Shown in pieces: positions 1-6,395 of a stretch of 34,658 nt of DNA (the stretch's first letter is position 1; each line of letters starts with the position of its first letter). The position numbers and the translations under genes were made by a program. The notes under the pieces were generated by a model that ran no database searches, was not told where the DNA came from, and saw only the letters and a list, made by a program, of their open reading frames with translations. Location: positions 1 to 34,658 of the IMG/VR virus record IMGVR_UViG_3300044695_001986, one strand, 5' to 3'. Origin of the DNA: a virus.

Positions 1-984
1 TGACTTATTAAAAACAGTTGCCTCAGTTGTCAAGTTTTCTGAGCCAAAAACATACCTTATTGCCATTTCCTCTGCGATGAACTTATAATATATGGCAATC
101 TTTAACCCATTAAACTTTTCTTTAATGTATTCAACCTTGCTATAATCCACAACCTTCGCCATCCTTTCTGGCTCATCTACTATTACAGTGCCAGAATACA
201 CTTGATGCAATTTTTGCAATAACTTGACTGCCGTATCACCAAGCACAACTTGCCCTTCTTTGTTCCTTACTACTTTATCTATTCGTAGCCTATTTGCCAA
301 AGTATAGGTTGACTGAAGCATCTCAACGTGGTGGATATGCTCATTTACAAGTGACTCGAATCCTGCTTGCTCTTGAGTGAACGTTAGGAACAGATGCCCA
401 CAGCCTTCCATTACAGCTTTCTTGTCAGCCAGGTCATAATTGTTAAAGGACTGCCCATTTATCTTCATCTTCTTTACAGTCACAAATTGTTGCGCCCATT
501 TGTAGAAGTTAGGATAAGCCTCAAATGGAGAGTAACTGCTAACCCAGAACTGATGGTAAAGCTGAGAGAATGACTCAGGGTTGGGTGTACCACTAAGGTA
601 GATGATAGGCTTTCTAAAGCAAATGCGTTTCAACTCCTTTGCCCTTGCTGATGGTACAGGATAGGCTGCTAAGCTGTGTGCTTCGTCAATTATGATAATA
701 TCAAATGACTCCTTTACATTGCCAAGCTGCTCAAAGTTCGTAACATATATACCCATCTCAATGTTACTACCATTAAACTGGTTGACAATATCTCCGATGG
801 CTTTTTTCTTGGTTACGAACAACACAGACTTAGCACCAAACTTATGTGCCGTTGCAAAAGATGTAAGAGTCTTGCCTGTGCGAACTTGTAATGCCAAATA
901 AGCAATCTTATACTTCTTCAGCAGTTCAACTGCCTTATTACTTATCTCCTCCTGATAATCCCGTAATTCCAAGGTGCTTTTCAT
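1..984 (-). CDS. SNF2/DEAD-type helicase, N-terminal part (runs off the window)
   Basis: This is the first 328 residues of a superfamily 2 helicase. The frame is open to the left edge. Visible motifs are an ELRDYQ Q-motif-like start (residues 6-11), Walker A VRTGKT (34-39), the DEAH box in IIIIDEAH (96-103) and motif III SGTP (131-134). The ATG at 984 lies inside the preceding 73-residue gene, an overlap of 47 bases. Motifs V and VI are absent here but occur in frame at the other end of the window (34421-34658), so that piece is very probably the C-terminus of the same gene. Helicases of this kind in phages usually sit with VRR-NUC nucleases and primases, as here, and are thought to act in replication or recombination. 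The family is confident; the exact role is inferred. Confidence 0.88.
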   Translation of the reverse strand, partial: MKSTLELRDYQEEISNKAVELLKKYKIAYLALQVRTGKTLTSFATAHKFGAKSVLFVTKKKAIGDIVNQFNGSNIEMGIYVTNFEQLGNVKESFDIIIIDEAHSLAAYPVPSARAKELKRICFRKPIIYLSGTPNPESFSQLYHQFWVSSYSPFEAYPNFYKWAQQFVTVKKMKINGQSFNNYDLADKKAVMEGCGHLFLTFTQEQAGFESLVNEHIHHVEMLQSTYTLANRLRIDKVVRNKEGQVVLGDTAVKLLQKLHQVYSGTVIVDEPERMAKVVDYSKVEYIKEKFNGLKIAIYYKFIAEEMAIRYVFGSENLTTEATVFNKS

Positions 985-1159
985 TGTAGTAGTTTTGTGC
1001 GACTGATAGTTTCCATGTGCCTGTGTGACCATCTTCATCGAGTCCGTAGATGACTGCTGCTTGTATCTGTTCACGTTCCATGTTCAAATACTTCGCAAAG
1101 TCAACTCTAGTACCATTTTTTACGATGTCATCCATCAATTGTGAGATAGCTGTGTTCAT
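938..1159 (-). CDS. small hypothetical protein (73 aa)
   Basis: I do not recognise this protein. It has no signal peptide or membrane segment. The N-terminus looks helical (MNTAISQLMDDIVKNG). The middle (REQIQAAVIYGLDEDG) and the tail, rich in Gly and Asn (NEKHLGITGLSGGDK), suggest a small soluble fold. Its ATG overlaps the stop of the 84-residue gene upstream by four bases, and its end overlaps the helicase start by 47 bases, so it is embedded in the leftward DNA-metabolism operon and probably translationally coupled to both. The tight packing supports it being a real gene. Confidence 0.7.
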   Translation of the reverse strand: MNTAISQLMDDIVKNGTRVDFAKYLNMEREQIQAAVIYGLDEDGHTGTWKLSVAQNYYNEKHLGITGLSGGDK

Positions 1160-1410
1160 AGTTCATTATTTAAGATGATTGTACATTCTTCGCATCCTTT
1201 ACCGCAGCATTCAGGACAGGTCTGATCAGGTTCATTCTGGGGAAGGATTACCGACCTAACATAACCCATCAATCTGAACTGCTCAACAGTTACTTTGAGG
1301 TGTTGTACGGCTTCGCCAGAGTAGATCATGGCATCTATCAGTTCCCCAAGTAGTTTGTGTCTTTCGTTGATGTTGAGGTCACCCCATTTAGGCAATTGCA
1401 TTTCGGACAT
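1156..1410 (-). CDS. small protein with a C-terminal DnaJ-like Cys cluster (84 aa)
   Basis: The first 60 residues are predicted helical (NINERHKLLGELIDAMIYSG). The C-terminus holds CPECCGKGCEEC (two CxxC pairs around a Gly), which resembles one CxxCxGxG repeat of a DnaJ-type zinc finger. Zinc binding is an inference from that spacing. The function is unknown; it could be a nucleic-acid or protein adaptor. It overlaps the next gene by four bases. A different reading frame of the same strand (1338-1520) overlaps its first 73 bases and also reads as Cys-rich, which is described separately. Confidence 0.72.
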   Translation of the reverse strand: MSEMQLPKWGDLNINERHKLLGELIDAMIYSGEAVQHLKVTVEQFRLMGYVRSVILPQNEPDQTCPECCGKGCEECTIILNNEL

Positions 1411-1520
1411 AGTGATTGTTTTTTTAGTGTTATAGTGTATAATGATTTGCAGAGTCTACATTTCACCCATATCGGGTTCAACATCATGTTGCGTTTCATC
1501 TTCTTCGTAATAGTTGCCAT
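1338..1520 (-). CDS. possible zinc-ribbon protein in an overlapping frame (60 aa)
   Basis: This frame reads KCRLCKSLYTI, then about ten residues, then LCPKCNC: two CxxC knuckles spaced as in a zinc ribbon. It overlaps the 32-residue frame upstream (1456-1554) and the start of the 84-residue gene downstream, each in another frame. The first 18 residues are Met- and Lys-rich and do not look like a folded start. It might be a real overlapping gene, the product of a frameshift from the 32-residue frame, or a chance reading. The CPKC knuckle is encoded by the same bases as the start of the 84-residue protein, which weakens the case. Confidence 0.35.
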   Translation of the reverse strand: MATITKKMKRNMMLNPIWVKCRLCKSLYTITLKKQSLCPKCNCLNGVTSTSTKDTNYLGN

Positions 1521-1554
1521 ATTTTTCTAATTGCCAAAGTTCGTAAGGTGTCAT
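1456..1554 (-). CDS. very small hypothetical protein (32 aa)
   Basis: The peptide begins MTPYELWQLEKYGNYYEED and ends with an acidic tail. Its ATG sits in an A/T-rich leader, typical of starts in this window, two bases before the stop of the preceding 59-residue gene. The xELWQLEKYGN stretch looks like a recurring motif of small phage proteins, but I cannot name a family. It fills the operon gap between the 59- and 84-residue genes. A frameshift near its end would join it to the zinc-ribbon frame (1338-1520). Confidence 0.5.
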   Translation of the reverse strand: MTPYELWQLEKYGNYYEEDETQHDVEPDMGEM

Positions 1555-1556
1555 AT

Positions 1557-1736
1557 TTATTTTTTAACTTTAAAAACTATCGTTCTATCTATCGGAAAAC
1601 AAGCAATAGTTTCTTTTTTTTCATTTATAAATTGATAATACCTATCATAAATGTTTAAGTAGCAATCATTTATTTCTAACTCTCTTTTTAAATTAGAATC
1701 AAAAGTTGATATAATTTGTACTATGTAATTGTTCAT
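1557..1736 (-). CDS. small hypothetical protein (59 aa)
   Basis: The frame reads MNNYIVQIISTFDSNLKREL, continues through a Tyr-rich middle (YLNIYDRYYQFINEKKE) and ends TIVFKVKK. Alternating hydrophobic residues at both ends suggest a small alpha/beta fold. There is no membrane segment. Its ATG overlaps the stop of the 111-residue gene upstream (ATGA), the usual sign of coupling in this operon. The function is unknown. Confidence 0.6.
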   Translation of the reverse strand: MNNYIVQIISTFDSNLKRELEINDCYLNIYDRYYQFINEKKETIACFPIDRTIVFKVKK

Positions 1737-2068
1737 GTTGTAATATTTACTTCAATTGTTCTACCCTTTAGAATATCATCAAGCAAGCCTTCAAGGTTCT
1801 CTCGTTGATCGGGATTAAGTAATGCTATCTTCTCTATCAAGGAGTCGTAGGAAAATGCATCTGATGCAATCTCTTTTCGCATCCCATCCCTCACATCATC
1901 TCCAAAGTGAGGGAAGGTTATGACATCTCTAAATATCCAATTGATACGTTTGGAGTAGTCGCTAAAGATTACCGACCCACGAGTGCCTGGTGCTGACCGA
2001 ACAAAGTCCTTTGCATATTCATCAGCAAGCTTTAGATGGTGTATGCAACTTACAACACTACTCCCCAT
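1733..2068 (-). CDS. hypothetical protein (111 aa)
   Basis: This is a soluble protein with mixed composition and an acidic, helical C-terminal half (LIEKIALLNPDQRENLEGLL). No recognised motif or membrane segment was seen. It overlaps the MazG-like gene before it by 11 bases and the 59-residue gene after it by 4 bases, so it is a middle gene of the leftward DNA-metabolism operon. The family is not recognised. Confidence 0.7.
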   Translation of the reverse strand: MGSSVVSCIHHLKLADEYAKDFVRSAPGTRGSVIFSDYSKRINWIFRDVITFPHFGDDVRDGMRKEIASDAFSYDSLIEKIALLNPDQRENLEGLLDDILKGRTIEVNITT

Positions 2069-2249
2069 TTATATCTCTTTTCATACGTTCAAGATAAAGT
2101 ATCGCATCCATAAGTTCATCTTGCAAATGTTCCATCCAATCCTCAACATCAAGGTCATTTCGTTCAAGAGTACAACCATACTTTTTGATGCCTCGTTGCG
2201 ACCTTTCGTTGAACTTCTCAATTACTGCCTCTACTATTTTATCCTTCAT
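2058..2249 (-). CDS. MazG-like small phage protein (63 aa)
   Basis: The protein starts with a helix and contains RSQRGIKKYGCTLERNDL followed by EHLQDELMDAILYLERMK. The second stretch has the E..DE..D spacing of the metal-binding helix of all-alpha NTP pyrophosphohydrolases. Very similar short phage proteins are often grouped with MazG-like proteins. At 63 residues it has only one to two of the four helices, so it would need to oligomerise or may not be an enzyme. A role in clearing nucleotides during replication is inference. It overlaps the nuclease gene upstream by 11 bases. Confidence 0.65.
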   Translation of the reverse strand: MKDKIVEAVIEKFNERSQRGIKKYGCTLERNDLDVEDWMEHLQDELMDAILYLERMKRDINGE

Positions 2250-2991
2250 TTTTCTTATGTGTTAGTTGATAAGATGTTCTTTTGGGTTTGATGTCATCAT
2301 TGATTGACTTCCAAAGGTCAAAGGTTGTTTGGAATGTTTTCCAATCTTGCTCAGACTCTTCAAGAGTTCTTGTCAGCAGTTGCCACCCAATACCTTGGAT
2401 TGCACCACCTTTGCCAGCAGTCCTTGTCTTGGCGTTGAGCCAAAGTATTGCTACACCCTCAACCTCGTAGTTATACTCTTTCAAGAGTTGGTTATATGCT
2501 GCAAGTTGTAGCCAATAAGAGTTATGCATATTGTTAGAGGTCTTGATGTCAACCAGGTACTCTTTTCCATTTATTTCAAGCACTCTGTCAACTGTGCCTG
2601 CAAACCCAAGCACATCAGATGAGAAGTGCATCTCCATCATTCTCATTCTTGGGTTCTGAGTATTGCAGAAGTCAACATACCTCTCAAACATTGCCCACTC
2701 CATCATCTTGTACTTAGGCTTACCATATTGGTTGACAAATGTCACCTCTTGGTGTTGATCGTACTGCTCTGTCAGTTCATGAACAAGTGACCCTCTTTTA
2801 CCCGCCTCATCACGAATGGTGTCAGCATCAGAGCCAACATCCTTTAACCATTTAAAGAACGCTGCATCTTTTGGGTAGGCTTCTAAAATTGTAGTAACCG
2901 ATGGAACGTAGTTCCCATTTTCGGTTGCGTAGAACCGATTGTCAACAAACTCAATTCTGCCTTTGTTGATGTCAATGTTGAAATTTTGCAT
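2239..2991 (-). CDS. PD-(D/E)XK nuclease, Cas4/RecB-like
   Basis: A 250-residue nuclease of the PD-(D/E)XK superfamily. It shows a conserved helix with His (RGSLVHELTE, 67-76), an upstream Glu (near 119), the catalytic Asp in GFAGTVDRV (Asp135), the D-x-K motif LVDIKT (Asp148, Lys150) and the following QLAAYNQLL helix (162-170). This is the order of RecB/Cas4-type exonucleases, which phages use in recombination or end processing. The start is the ATG at 2991. A longer open frame to 3078 exists but runs through the tRNA-like element and reads it as protein, so I reject that extension. It is followed at an 11-base overlap by the MazG-like gene. Confidence 0.85.
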   Translation of the reverse strand: MQNFNIDINKGRIEFVDNRFYATENGNYVPSVTTILEAYPKDAAFFKWLKDVGSDADTIRDEAGKRGSLVHELTEQYDQHQEVTFVNQYGKPKYKMMEWAMFERYVDFCNTQNPRMRMMEMHFSSDVLGFAGTVDRVLEINGKEYLVDIKTSNNMHNSYWLQLAAYNQLLKEYNYEVEGVAILWLNAKTRTAGKGGAIQGIGWQLLTRTLEESEQDWKTFQTTFDLWKSINDDIKPKRTSYQLTHKKNEG

Positions 2992-3012
2992 AGTATTTGT
3001 TTTAATAGTGAG

Positions 3013-3099
3013 GACAAGGTATGGGATTCGAACCCATATCTCCGCATTTTTGCGGATGCTACCCAAGTCGGTATTCATTCCCGATTACACCAACCTTGT
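3013..3099 (-). tRNA. tRNA-like element, anticodon unresolved
   Basis: This 87-base stretch has a perfect 7-bp acceptor (ACAAGGT with ACCTTGT), a perfect T-arm (ATGGG TTCGAAT CCCAT), a D-arm-like segment starting GTGTAATCGG and an extra hairpin CCGCA-AAAA-TGCGG placed like a class II variable arm. The length fits a class II tRNA. No acceptable 5-bp anticodon stem with a 7-base loop could be found. The loop-like CTTGGGT would read TGG (Pro), but its flanks do not pair. No CCA is encoded. It is either a degenerate tRNA, an unusual tRNA or a tRNA mimic. It lies between the SSB-like gene and the nuclease gene, on the same strand. Confidence 0.5.
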
Positions 3100-3106
3100 C
3101 TATTTT

Positions 3107-3676
3107 TTAGAATGGTGCTTCTTCTTCTATTGGTTCAGCCTTGCTACCACCAAAAAGTGACTTAGCATAGTTCTCCAAGAACTCCATTCTATCTGAGTCA
3201 TCCCAAGTTTCCTTGCCTTTGATCTTAACTTTAGTAAGGTCAGGCATACCATTTGGGTTATCTTTTGTGAAGAACCACTTTAGTCCTCCACCTTGGTTAA
3301 GGAAGATAACACTTTTCTTCTTATCACCCTCAATGGTCAGCTTTGGAGTGATGGTTACCCTTGATTCAAGTGTTACATTGGGAAGAGTTTTAAGAAAGCT
3401 TGCTGAGTAACCCGAAGAGTAGTTCATTTCAAGCTGGTAGTTCACACCATTGCTCTCAACATTAACCACCAAGAACTTGCCATAATCACCATCTTTGGTG
3501 TCAACACTCTTGATGATGCCTTCAAGTGAGTCGTAGAACATCTCGTGAACCTCACGACCTGCTTTGTTGACCCTTGATACTGACCCTTCAACTTTCTCTT
3601 TGTAGCTTCTTACAAGCTTTCCGTTGCTGATTGACAAAAACACTTTTGAACCGCCTTGACTGTTTTGTAGTCCCAT
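3107..3676 (-). CDS. putative single-stranded DNA-binding protein
   Basis: The 189-residue protein has a beta-rich core (VFLSISNGKLVRSY, then FLVVNVESNG, then KKSVIFLNQGGGLKWFF) and a C-terminal acidic tip ending EEEAPF after a linker. That tip resembles the acidic tail with which SSB proteins recruit replication partners. Its place at the head of the DNA-metabolism operon, before a nuclease, helicase and primase, fits an ssDNA-binding role. The assignment rests on the tail, general fold and context; no close family was recognised. It starts three bases after the stop of the membrane-anchored protein. Confidence 0.5.
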   Translation of the reverse strand: MGLQNSQGGSKVFLSISNGKLVRSYKEKVEGSVSRVNKAGREVHEMFYDSLEGIIKSVDTKDGDYGKFLVVNVESNGVNYQLEMNYSSGYSASFLKTLPNVTLESRVTITPKLTIEGDKKKSVIFLNQGGGLKWFFTKDNPNGMPDLTKVKIKGKETWDDSDRMEFLENYAKSLFGGSKAEPIEEEAPF

Positions 3677-3678
3677 TT

Positions 3679-3999
3679 TTATTTGTTTTTATTGTTTATA
3701 AACTCTTTTTTTGTTTTATAGCTTCTTAGTATTTCTCCCATCCTATCGTTATATACTTGGTAGTCTACTATTTGGCTATACTTATACTCAAAATCCTCAA
3801 TCTTATACCTAATTGTTTCAGCACTTGCATTTGTCATGTAATATATGTCAAGTGTGATTGTGTTATATTCATCCCAAAATGATGATGGTATTTCGTACAA
3901 ACTTCTTCTTTTAGGTTTGATTGCTTCTTTTTTACAATTACTCTTTACCACTAATCCAACTGCACTACAAGCCAGAATGAACAGGCATAGATATAGCAT
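3679..3999 (-). CDS. membrane-anchored or lipoprotein hypothetical (106 aa)
   Basis: The N-terminus MLYLCLFILACSAVGLVV is a hydrophobic export or membrane segment. ILAC (Cys11) resembles a lipobox, though Leu at -2 is unusual. The rest is charged and Tyr-rich (DIYYMTNASAETIRYKIED) and would lie outside the cytoplasm if exported. The ATG at 3999 is preferred to a TTG two codons upstream. The start overlaps the end of the XRE regulator gene. The function is unknown; a superinfection-exclusion or membrane role is possible but not shown. Confidence 0.65.
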   Translation of the reverse strand: MLYLCLFILACSAVGLVVKSNCKKEAIKPKRRSLYEIPSSFWDEYNTITLDIYYMTNASAETIRYKIEDFEYKYSQIVDYQVYNDRMGEILRSYKTKKEFINNKNK

Positions 4000-4162
4000 C
4001 TTCAAGTTGATTTAGAGTGTTAAGTAATTTGATGTAAGTGGACTGCCTCATCTTGCCATTCTTCTCGGCACGATTGACCGTAACTGTGGTAACCCCACTA
4101 AGCGAAGCAAGCTTCTCTTGGGTTAACCCTTTCTTTTTTCGTAAATCTCTGATTTCTTTCAT
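3965..4162 (-). CDS. XRE-family helix-turn-helix regulator (65 aa)
   Basis: The protein is essentially one Cro/CI-type HTH domain: MKEIRDLRKKKGLTQEKLAS, then GVTTVTVNRAEKNGK (recognition helix, residues 23-37), then a helical tail. The ATG at 4162 fits the family start. A longer open frame to 4288 runs through the terminator and promoter region and is rejected. It is the first gene of the leftward early operon. An inverted repeat lies 32-68 bases upstream of its ATG, so autoregulation is likely. Whether it represses or activates cannot be told. Confidence 0.85.
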   Translation of the reverse strand: MKEIRDLRKKKGLTQEKLASLSGVTTVTVNRAEKNGKMRQSTYIKLLNTLNQLEDAISMPVHSGL

Positions 4163-4193
4163 TGTTTTAAATTTTGATTTGATAAAGCGAAGA

Positions 4194-4230
4194 TATATAA
4201 CTTTTATATACAAAGTACAAAGTTTATATA
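4194..4230 (-). promoter_or_regulatory. operator-like inverted and direct repeats before the XRE gene
   Basis: On the plus strand TATATAACTTT (4194-4204) is mirrored by AAAGTTTATATA (4219-4230), a near-perfect inverted repeat with one extra T. Between them the heptamer ACAAAGT is repeated head to tail (4210-4216 and 4217-4223). It lies between the terminator at 4251-4281 and the XRE ATG at 4162, in very AT-rich DNA. It is the natural candidate for the promoter/operator of the early operon. Binding by the XRE protein is inferred. Confidence 0.5.
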
Positions 4231-4250
4231 TATTTCTTTTTATAATATAT

Positions 4251-4281
4251 AAAACAAACCCCCTCATAGAAATAAGGGGGG
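4251..4281 (-). terminator. rho-independent terminator after the lysis block
   Basis: CCCCCT (4259-4264) pairs with AGGGGG (4275-4280) around a 10-base loop. Read leftward, the hairpin is followed by TTTGTTTT (4258-4251). It comes 26 bases after the stop of the acidic-protein gene, so it ends the late/lysis transcript and separates it from the early operon. Confidence 0.8.
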
Positions 4282-4306
4282 AAAACAACCATACGAACCC
4301 AAACTG

Positions 4307-4534
4307 CTATTCGTTAAATAATGTTTCGTGCATGGATTTTACCGAAAATTCAAGCATCTCAAAGCACATCTTTCTTAGGTTCTCAACCCTTTTCACCTCT
4401 GCTTTGGTCATTGGGTTGGCACTTTCAAGGAAGGTCAACACCTCAACCGAGGCGTGCAAATATTCGCTATAAGTTATCTCCTCAATAATCTCCTCAACCT
4501 CTTCTTCTTCTCCTAAAACGAGGTCTTGTTCCAT
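4307..4534 (-). CDS. acidic hypothetical protein (75 aa)
   Basis: The N-terminus is strongly acidic (GEEEEVEEIIEEITYSE), followed by an amphipathic helical region (KAEVKRVENLRKMCFEMLEF). There is no membrane segment and no motif was recognised. The start lies two bases after the stop of the metallophosphoesterase gene, and a terminator follows, so this is the last gene of the late transcript. Acidic small phage proteins are sometimes inhibitors or DNA mimics, but there is no evidence for that here. Confidence 0.65.
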   Translation of the reverse strand: MEQDLVLGEEEEVEEIIEEITYSEYLHASVEVLTFLESANPMTKAEVKRVENLRKMCFEMLEFSVKSMHETLFNE

Positions 4535-4536
4535 CT

Positions 4537-5508
4537 TTATAGGATTTTTCCATTATGTATTCTCTTGTTCCTCACCTCAAATTTCTGCCCATCAATATCC
4601 ACTATGGCGAAGCCATGATTCCATTTGTTTATGGGCAAATATGCCGGGTGCAATTCACATAAGCAACCAAGCGACCAGGTGGTAGTTATATCACCATTCA
4701 TATTGCTTTCGGTATGGGAACTGCTTTGATGGTTATGACCTTGCATAGCACTAACCTTACCTTTCAAAAATAATCCCCTGGCGATGTTAACTGGTGAGAA
4801 TACCGATCCACCAAACTCGTGACCATGAATAATGTTAAGGTCACCCGCCTTTATAATCCTTTTATCTTTTATTATCTCAATCCCTTCTGCTCTTGACTTA
4901 ATTATATTCTCCAATTCAAACTCCTCTACCCCGACAATCTCGTGTGCCTTCATCCAAAGGAAATGGAAGTACCTTTCCTCATGGTTCCCTATCTTAAAAT
5001 AAATCTTGGCGTTGAATGTCTTTTTAATGACATCCATAAACTCCTTAAATGTCTTTAGTTCATGTGCAAATGACCTTGCCTTTGGGTCTTTAGAAAATCG
5101 TGACAACCCAAAAAAATCAAGGGTATCTCCATTCAAAAGTATGGCATCGGGCTTTTCGCGTTTCGCAAAATCAAAAGCACAAGTAAGTGCCTCAATGTTA
5201 TGGTAAGGTATGTGGATGTCGGAAAGAACCAACAACCTCTTTGCTTTTAGGTCATAAGGTTCGTAAATCGCCTCATCCGAGTCTGGTAAGTTGTAGGGAT
5301 TTTTAGGTCTTTCGGGCATATCAATACTTTTTATTATTCTTTTTGGATTACCCATTTTATGCTCAATTGCTCTTAGTGCTGTCCTTGCATGGTCTACACC
5401 ACTAAAAAACAAAGGATTATCATTGTACATAATCCTTGCAAGTTTGAGTGTTGGCATTTCATTGCCATACTTTTTGCGATATTCCCTTGCTACATTTACC
5501 TTTTTCAT
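4537..5508 (-). CDS. calcineurin-like metallophosphoesterase
   Basis: A 323-residue two-metal phosphoesterase. The five motifs are in order: DIHIPYH (97-103), GDTLD (127-131), GNHEER (174-179), HGHE (228-231) and GHNH (257-260). These supply the metal ligands and catalytic His of the calcineurin-like fold. The first 90 residues are a separate helical, basic region (MKKVNVAREYRKKYGNEMPT) and might bind nucleic acid. Phage members act as phosphatases or phosphodiesterases; the substrate here is unknown. Its start overlaps the endolysin stop by four bases, an odd place for a nucleotide-processing enzyme. Confidence 0.88.
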   Translation of the reverse strand: MKKVNVAREYRKKYGNEMPTLKLARIMYNDNPLFFSGVDHARTALRAIEHKMGNPKRIIKSIDMPERPKNPYNLPDSDEAIYEPYDLKAKRLLVLSDIHIPYHNIEALTCAFDFAKREKPDAILLNGDTLDFFGLSRFSKDPKARSFAHELKTFKEFMDVIKKTFNAKIYFKIGNHEERYFHFLWMKAHEIVGVEEFELENIIKSRAEGIEIIKDKRIIKAGDLNIIHGHEFGGSVFSPVNIARGLFLKGKVSAMQGHNHQSSSHTESNMNGDITTTWSLGCLCELHPAYLPINKWNHGFAIVDIDGQKFEVRNKRIHNGKIL

Positions 5509-5993
5509 ATCTTAACAAAGCCATTGGCATCAACTTTGTTCTTAATCTTTAGGTCAAGTAGTTGTTTGATTGAGTAGCCGAAAGTCTTTTGGAAGTGGGG
5601 AGCATCCACGAAACGCCAATCTCCACCCCATTCCCATCCATATTGCTTGAAGATAGTGACTACTTCTTGCCAGTCACTTCTACCATCTCCATCATAGTCA
5701 CCTTTGGTGTCCCAAATGGCTTCTTTGCCATCTTTAATAAGCACTATGTCTATTGCCAATCCGTAGTTATGGTAGCTATACCCTCCACGAGCATTTGAAA
5801 CGATTTTACCAGGCTTTGTTCGCCCTTGGGCATATATTGCATCTTGCTCGGCAAAAGTGCGTAAAGTGTACGAGAAACGACAATAACACCTACCAGTCAA
5901 GGCACGAGTTATTGCGTAATATAATTCAAGGACTTCTTCTCTTACTTTTGGATGGAGAAGGTTGATCCTTTCAAGAGTTTTTGTGTCAGTCAT
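5505..5993 (-). CDS. endolysin, M15 peptidase (L-Ala-D-Glu / VanY type)
   Basis: A 162-residue cell-wall peptidase that would cut the peptide of peptidoglycan. The zinc motif is SYHNYGLAID (His75, Asp82), with the third ligand His133 in WRFVDAPHF. TLRTFAEQDAIYAQGRTKPG (43-62) is the typical substrate-side region before the zinc site. Residues 99-110 (DYDGDGRSDWQE) match a 12-residue EF-hand-type calcium loop placed between the two zinc motifs. There is no signal peptide, so it depends on a holin; candidates lie just upstream. The start overlaps the 55-residue membrane protein gene by 8 bases. Confidence 0.9.
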   Translation of the reverse strand: MTDTKTLERINLLHPKVREEVLELYYAITRALTGRCYCRFSYTLRTFAEQDAIYAQGRTKPGKIVSNARGGYSYHNYGLAIDIVLIKDGKEAIWDTKGDYDGDGRSDWQEVVTIFKQYGWEWGGDWRFVDAPHFQKTFGYSIKQLLDLKIKNKVDANGFVKI

Positions 5994-6153
5994 TTGCTAC
6001 ATCATTGTCCTTGGCGAACAATCCGATAAGCAATGTGCCTACGCCTATTGCTACTTTAGAAATGTCTTTTGCTACAACACCTTCAACAATCATTGGAAGT
6101 CCTGCAACTGCTCCGAAAATGGAGGTTTTAAAATTTGCGATAATCTTTTTCAT
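5986..6153 (-). CDS. holin-like small membrane protein (55 aa)
   Basis: The frame reads MKKIIANFKTSIFGAVAGLP, with hydrophobic stretches at about residues 11-26 and 34-47 separated by EGVVAKDISK, and a charged end (AKDNDVAND). A small protein with two hydrophobic helices just before the endolysin, with which it overlaps by 8 bases, fits a holin or a membrane accessory of lysis. Holins have little sequence conservation, so the call rests on topology and position. Confidence 0.7.
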   Translation of the reverse strand: MKKIIANFKTSIFGAVAGLPMIVEGVVAKDISKVAIGVGTLLIGLFAKDNDVAND

Positions 6154-6395
6154 TTTTTATCTTCTTTGTTTTGTAAAGCTATTTTTACCTCATTAATAGT
6201 TTCTTGTAGCTTGTCCAATTTGATTGATATTTGGTCATCAGTCTTTTCCTTATTTGACATACGAATCTCCAATGCGGATATTCTCACATCAGTTGTTTTC
6301 CAAAACATCAATGTAGCAGAAATGATAACAATGGATGCAGTCATTAACTCACCCATTGTTATTCCCAATCTCTTTTCAGCTTGCTTGCTATCCAT
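6150..6395 (-). CDS. membrane protein with coiled coil, lysis-block (81 aa)
   Basis: One membrane segment is visible at about residues 16-33 (LMTASIVIISATLMFW). It is followed by a long charged coiled coil (MSNKEKTDDQISIKLDKLQE and on). This layout resembles XhlA-type or spanin-like lysis accessory proteins. It overlaps the 43-residue protein before it by 8 bases and the 55-residue protein after it by 4 bases. The role is inferred from topology and position. Confidence 0.65.
   Translation of the reverse strand: MDSKQAEKRLGITMGELMTASIVIISATLMFWKTTDVRISALEIRMSNKEKTDDQISIKLDKLQETINEVKIALQNKEDKK

Noticed and set aside
2992-3078. N-terminal extension of the PD-(D/E)XK nuclease frame
   Set aside because: The extra 29 codons read through the tRNA-like element and its flank; the ATG at 2991 gives the normal family start.
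4163-4288. N-terminal extension of the XRE regulator
   Set aside because: It runs through the terminator hairpin and the operator-like repeats and has a hydrophobic, AT-driven composition.
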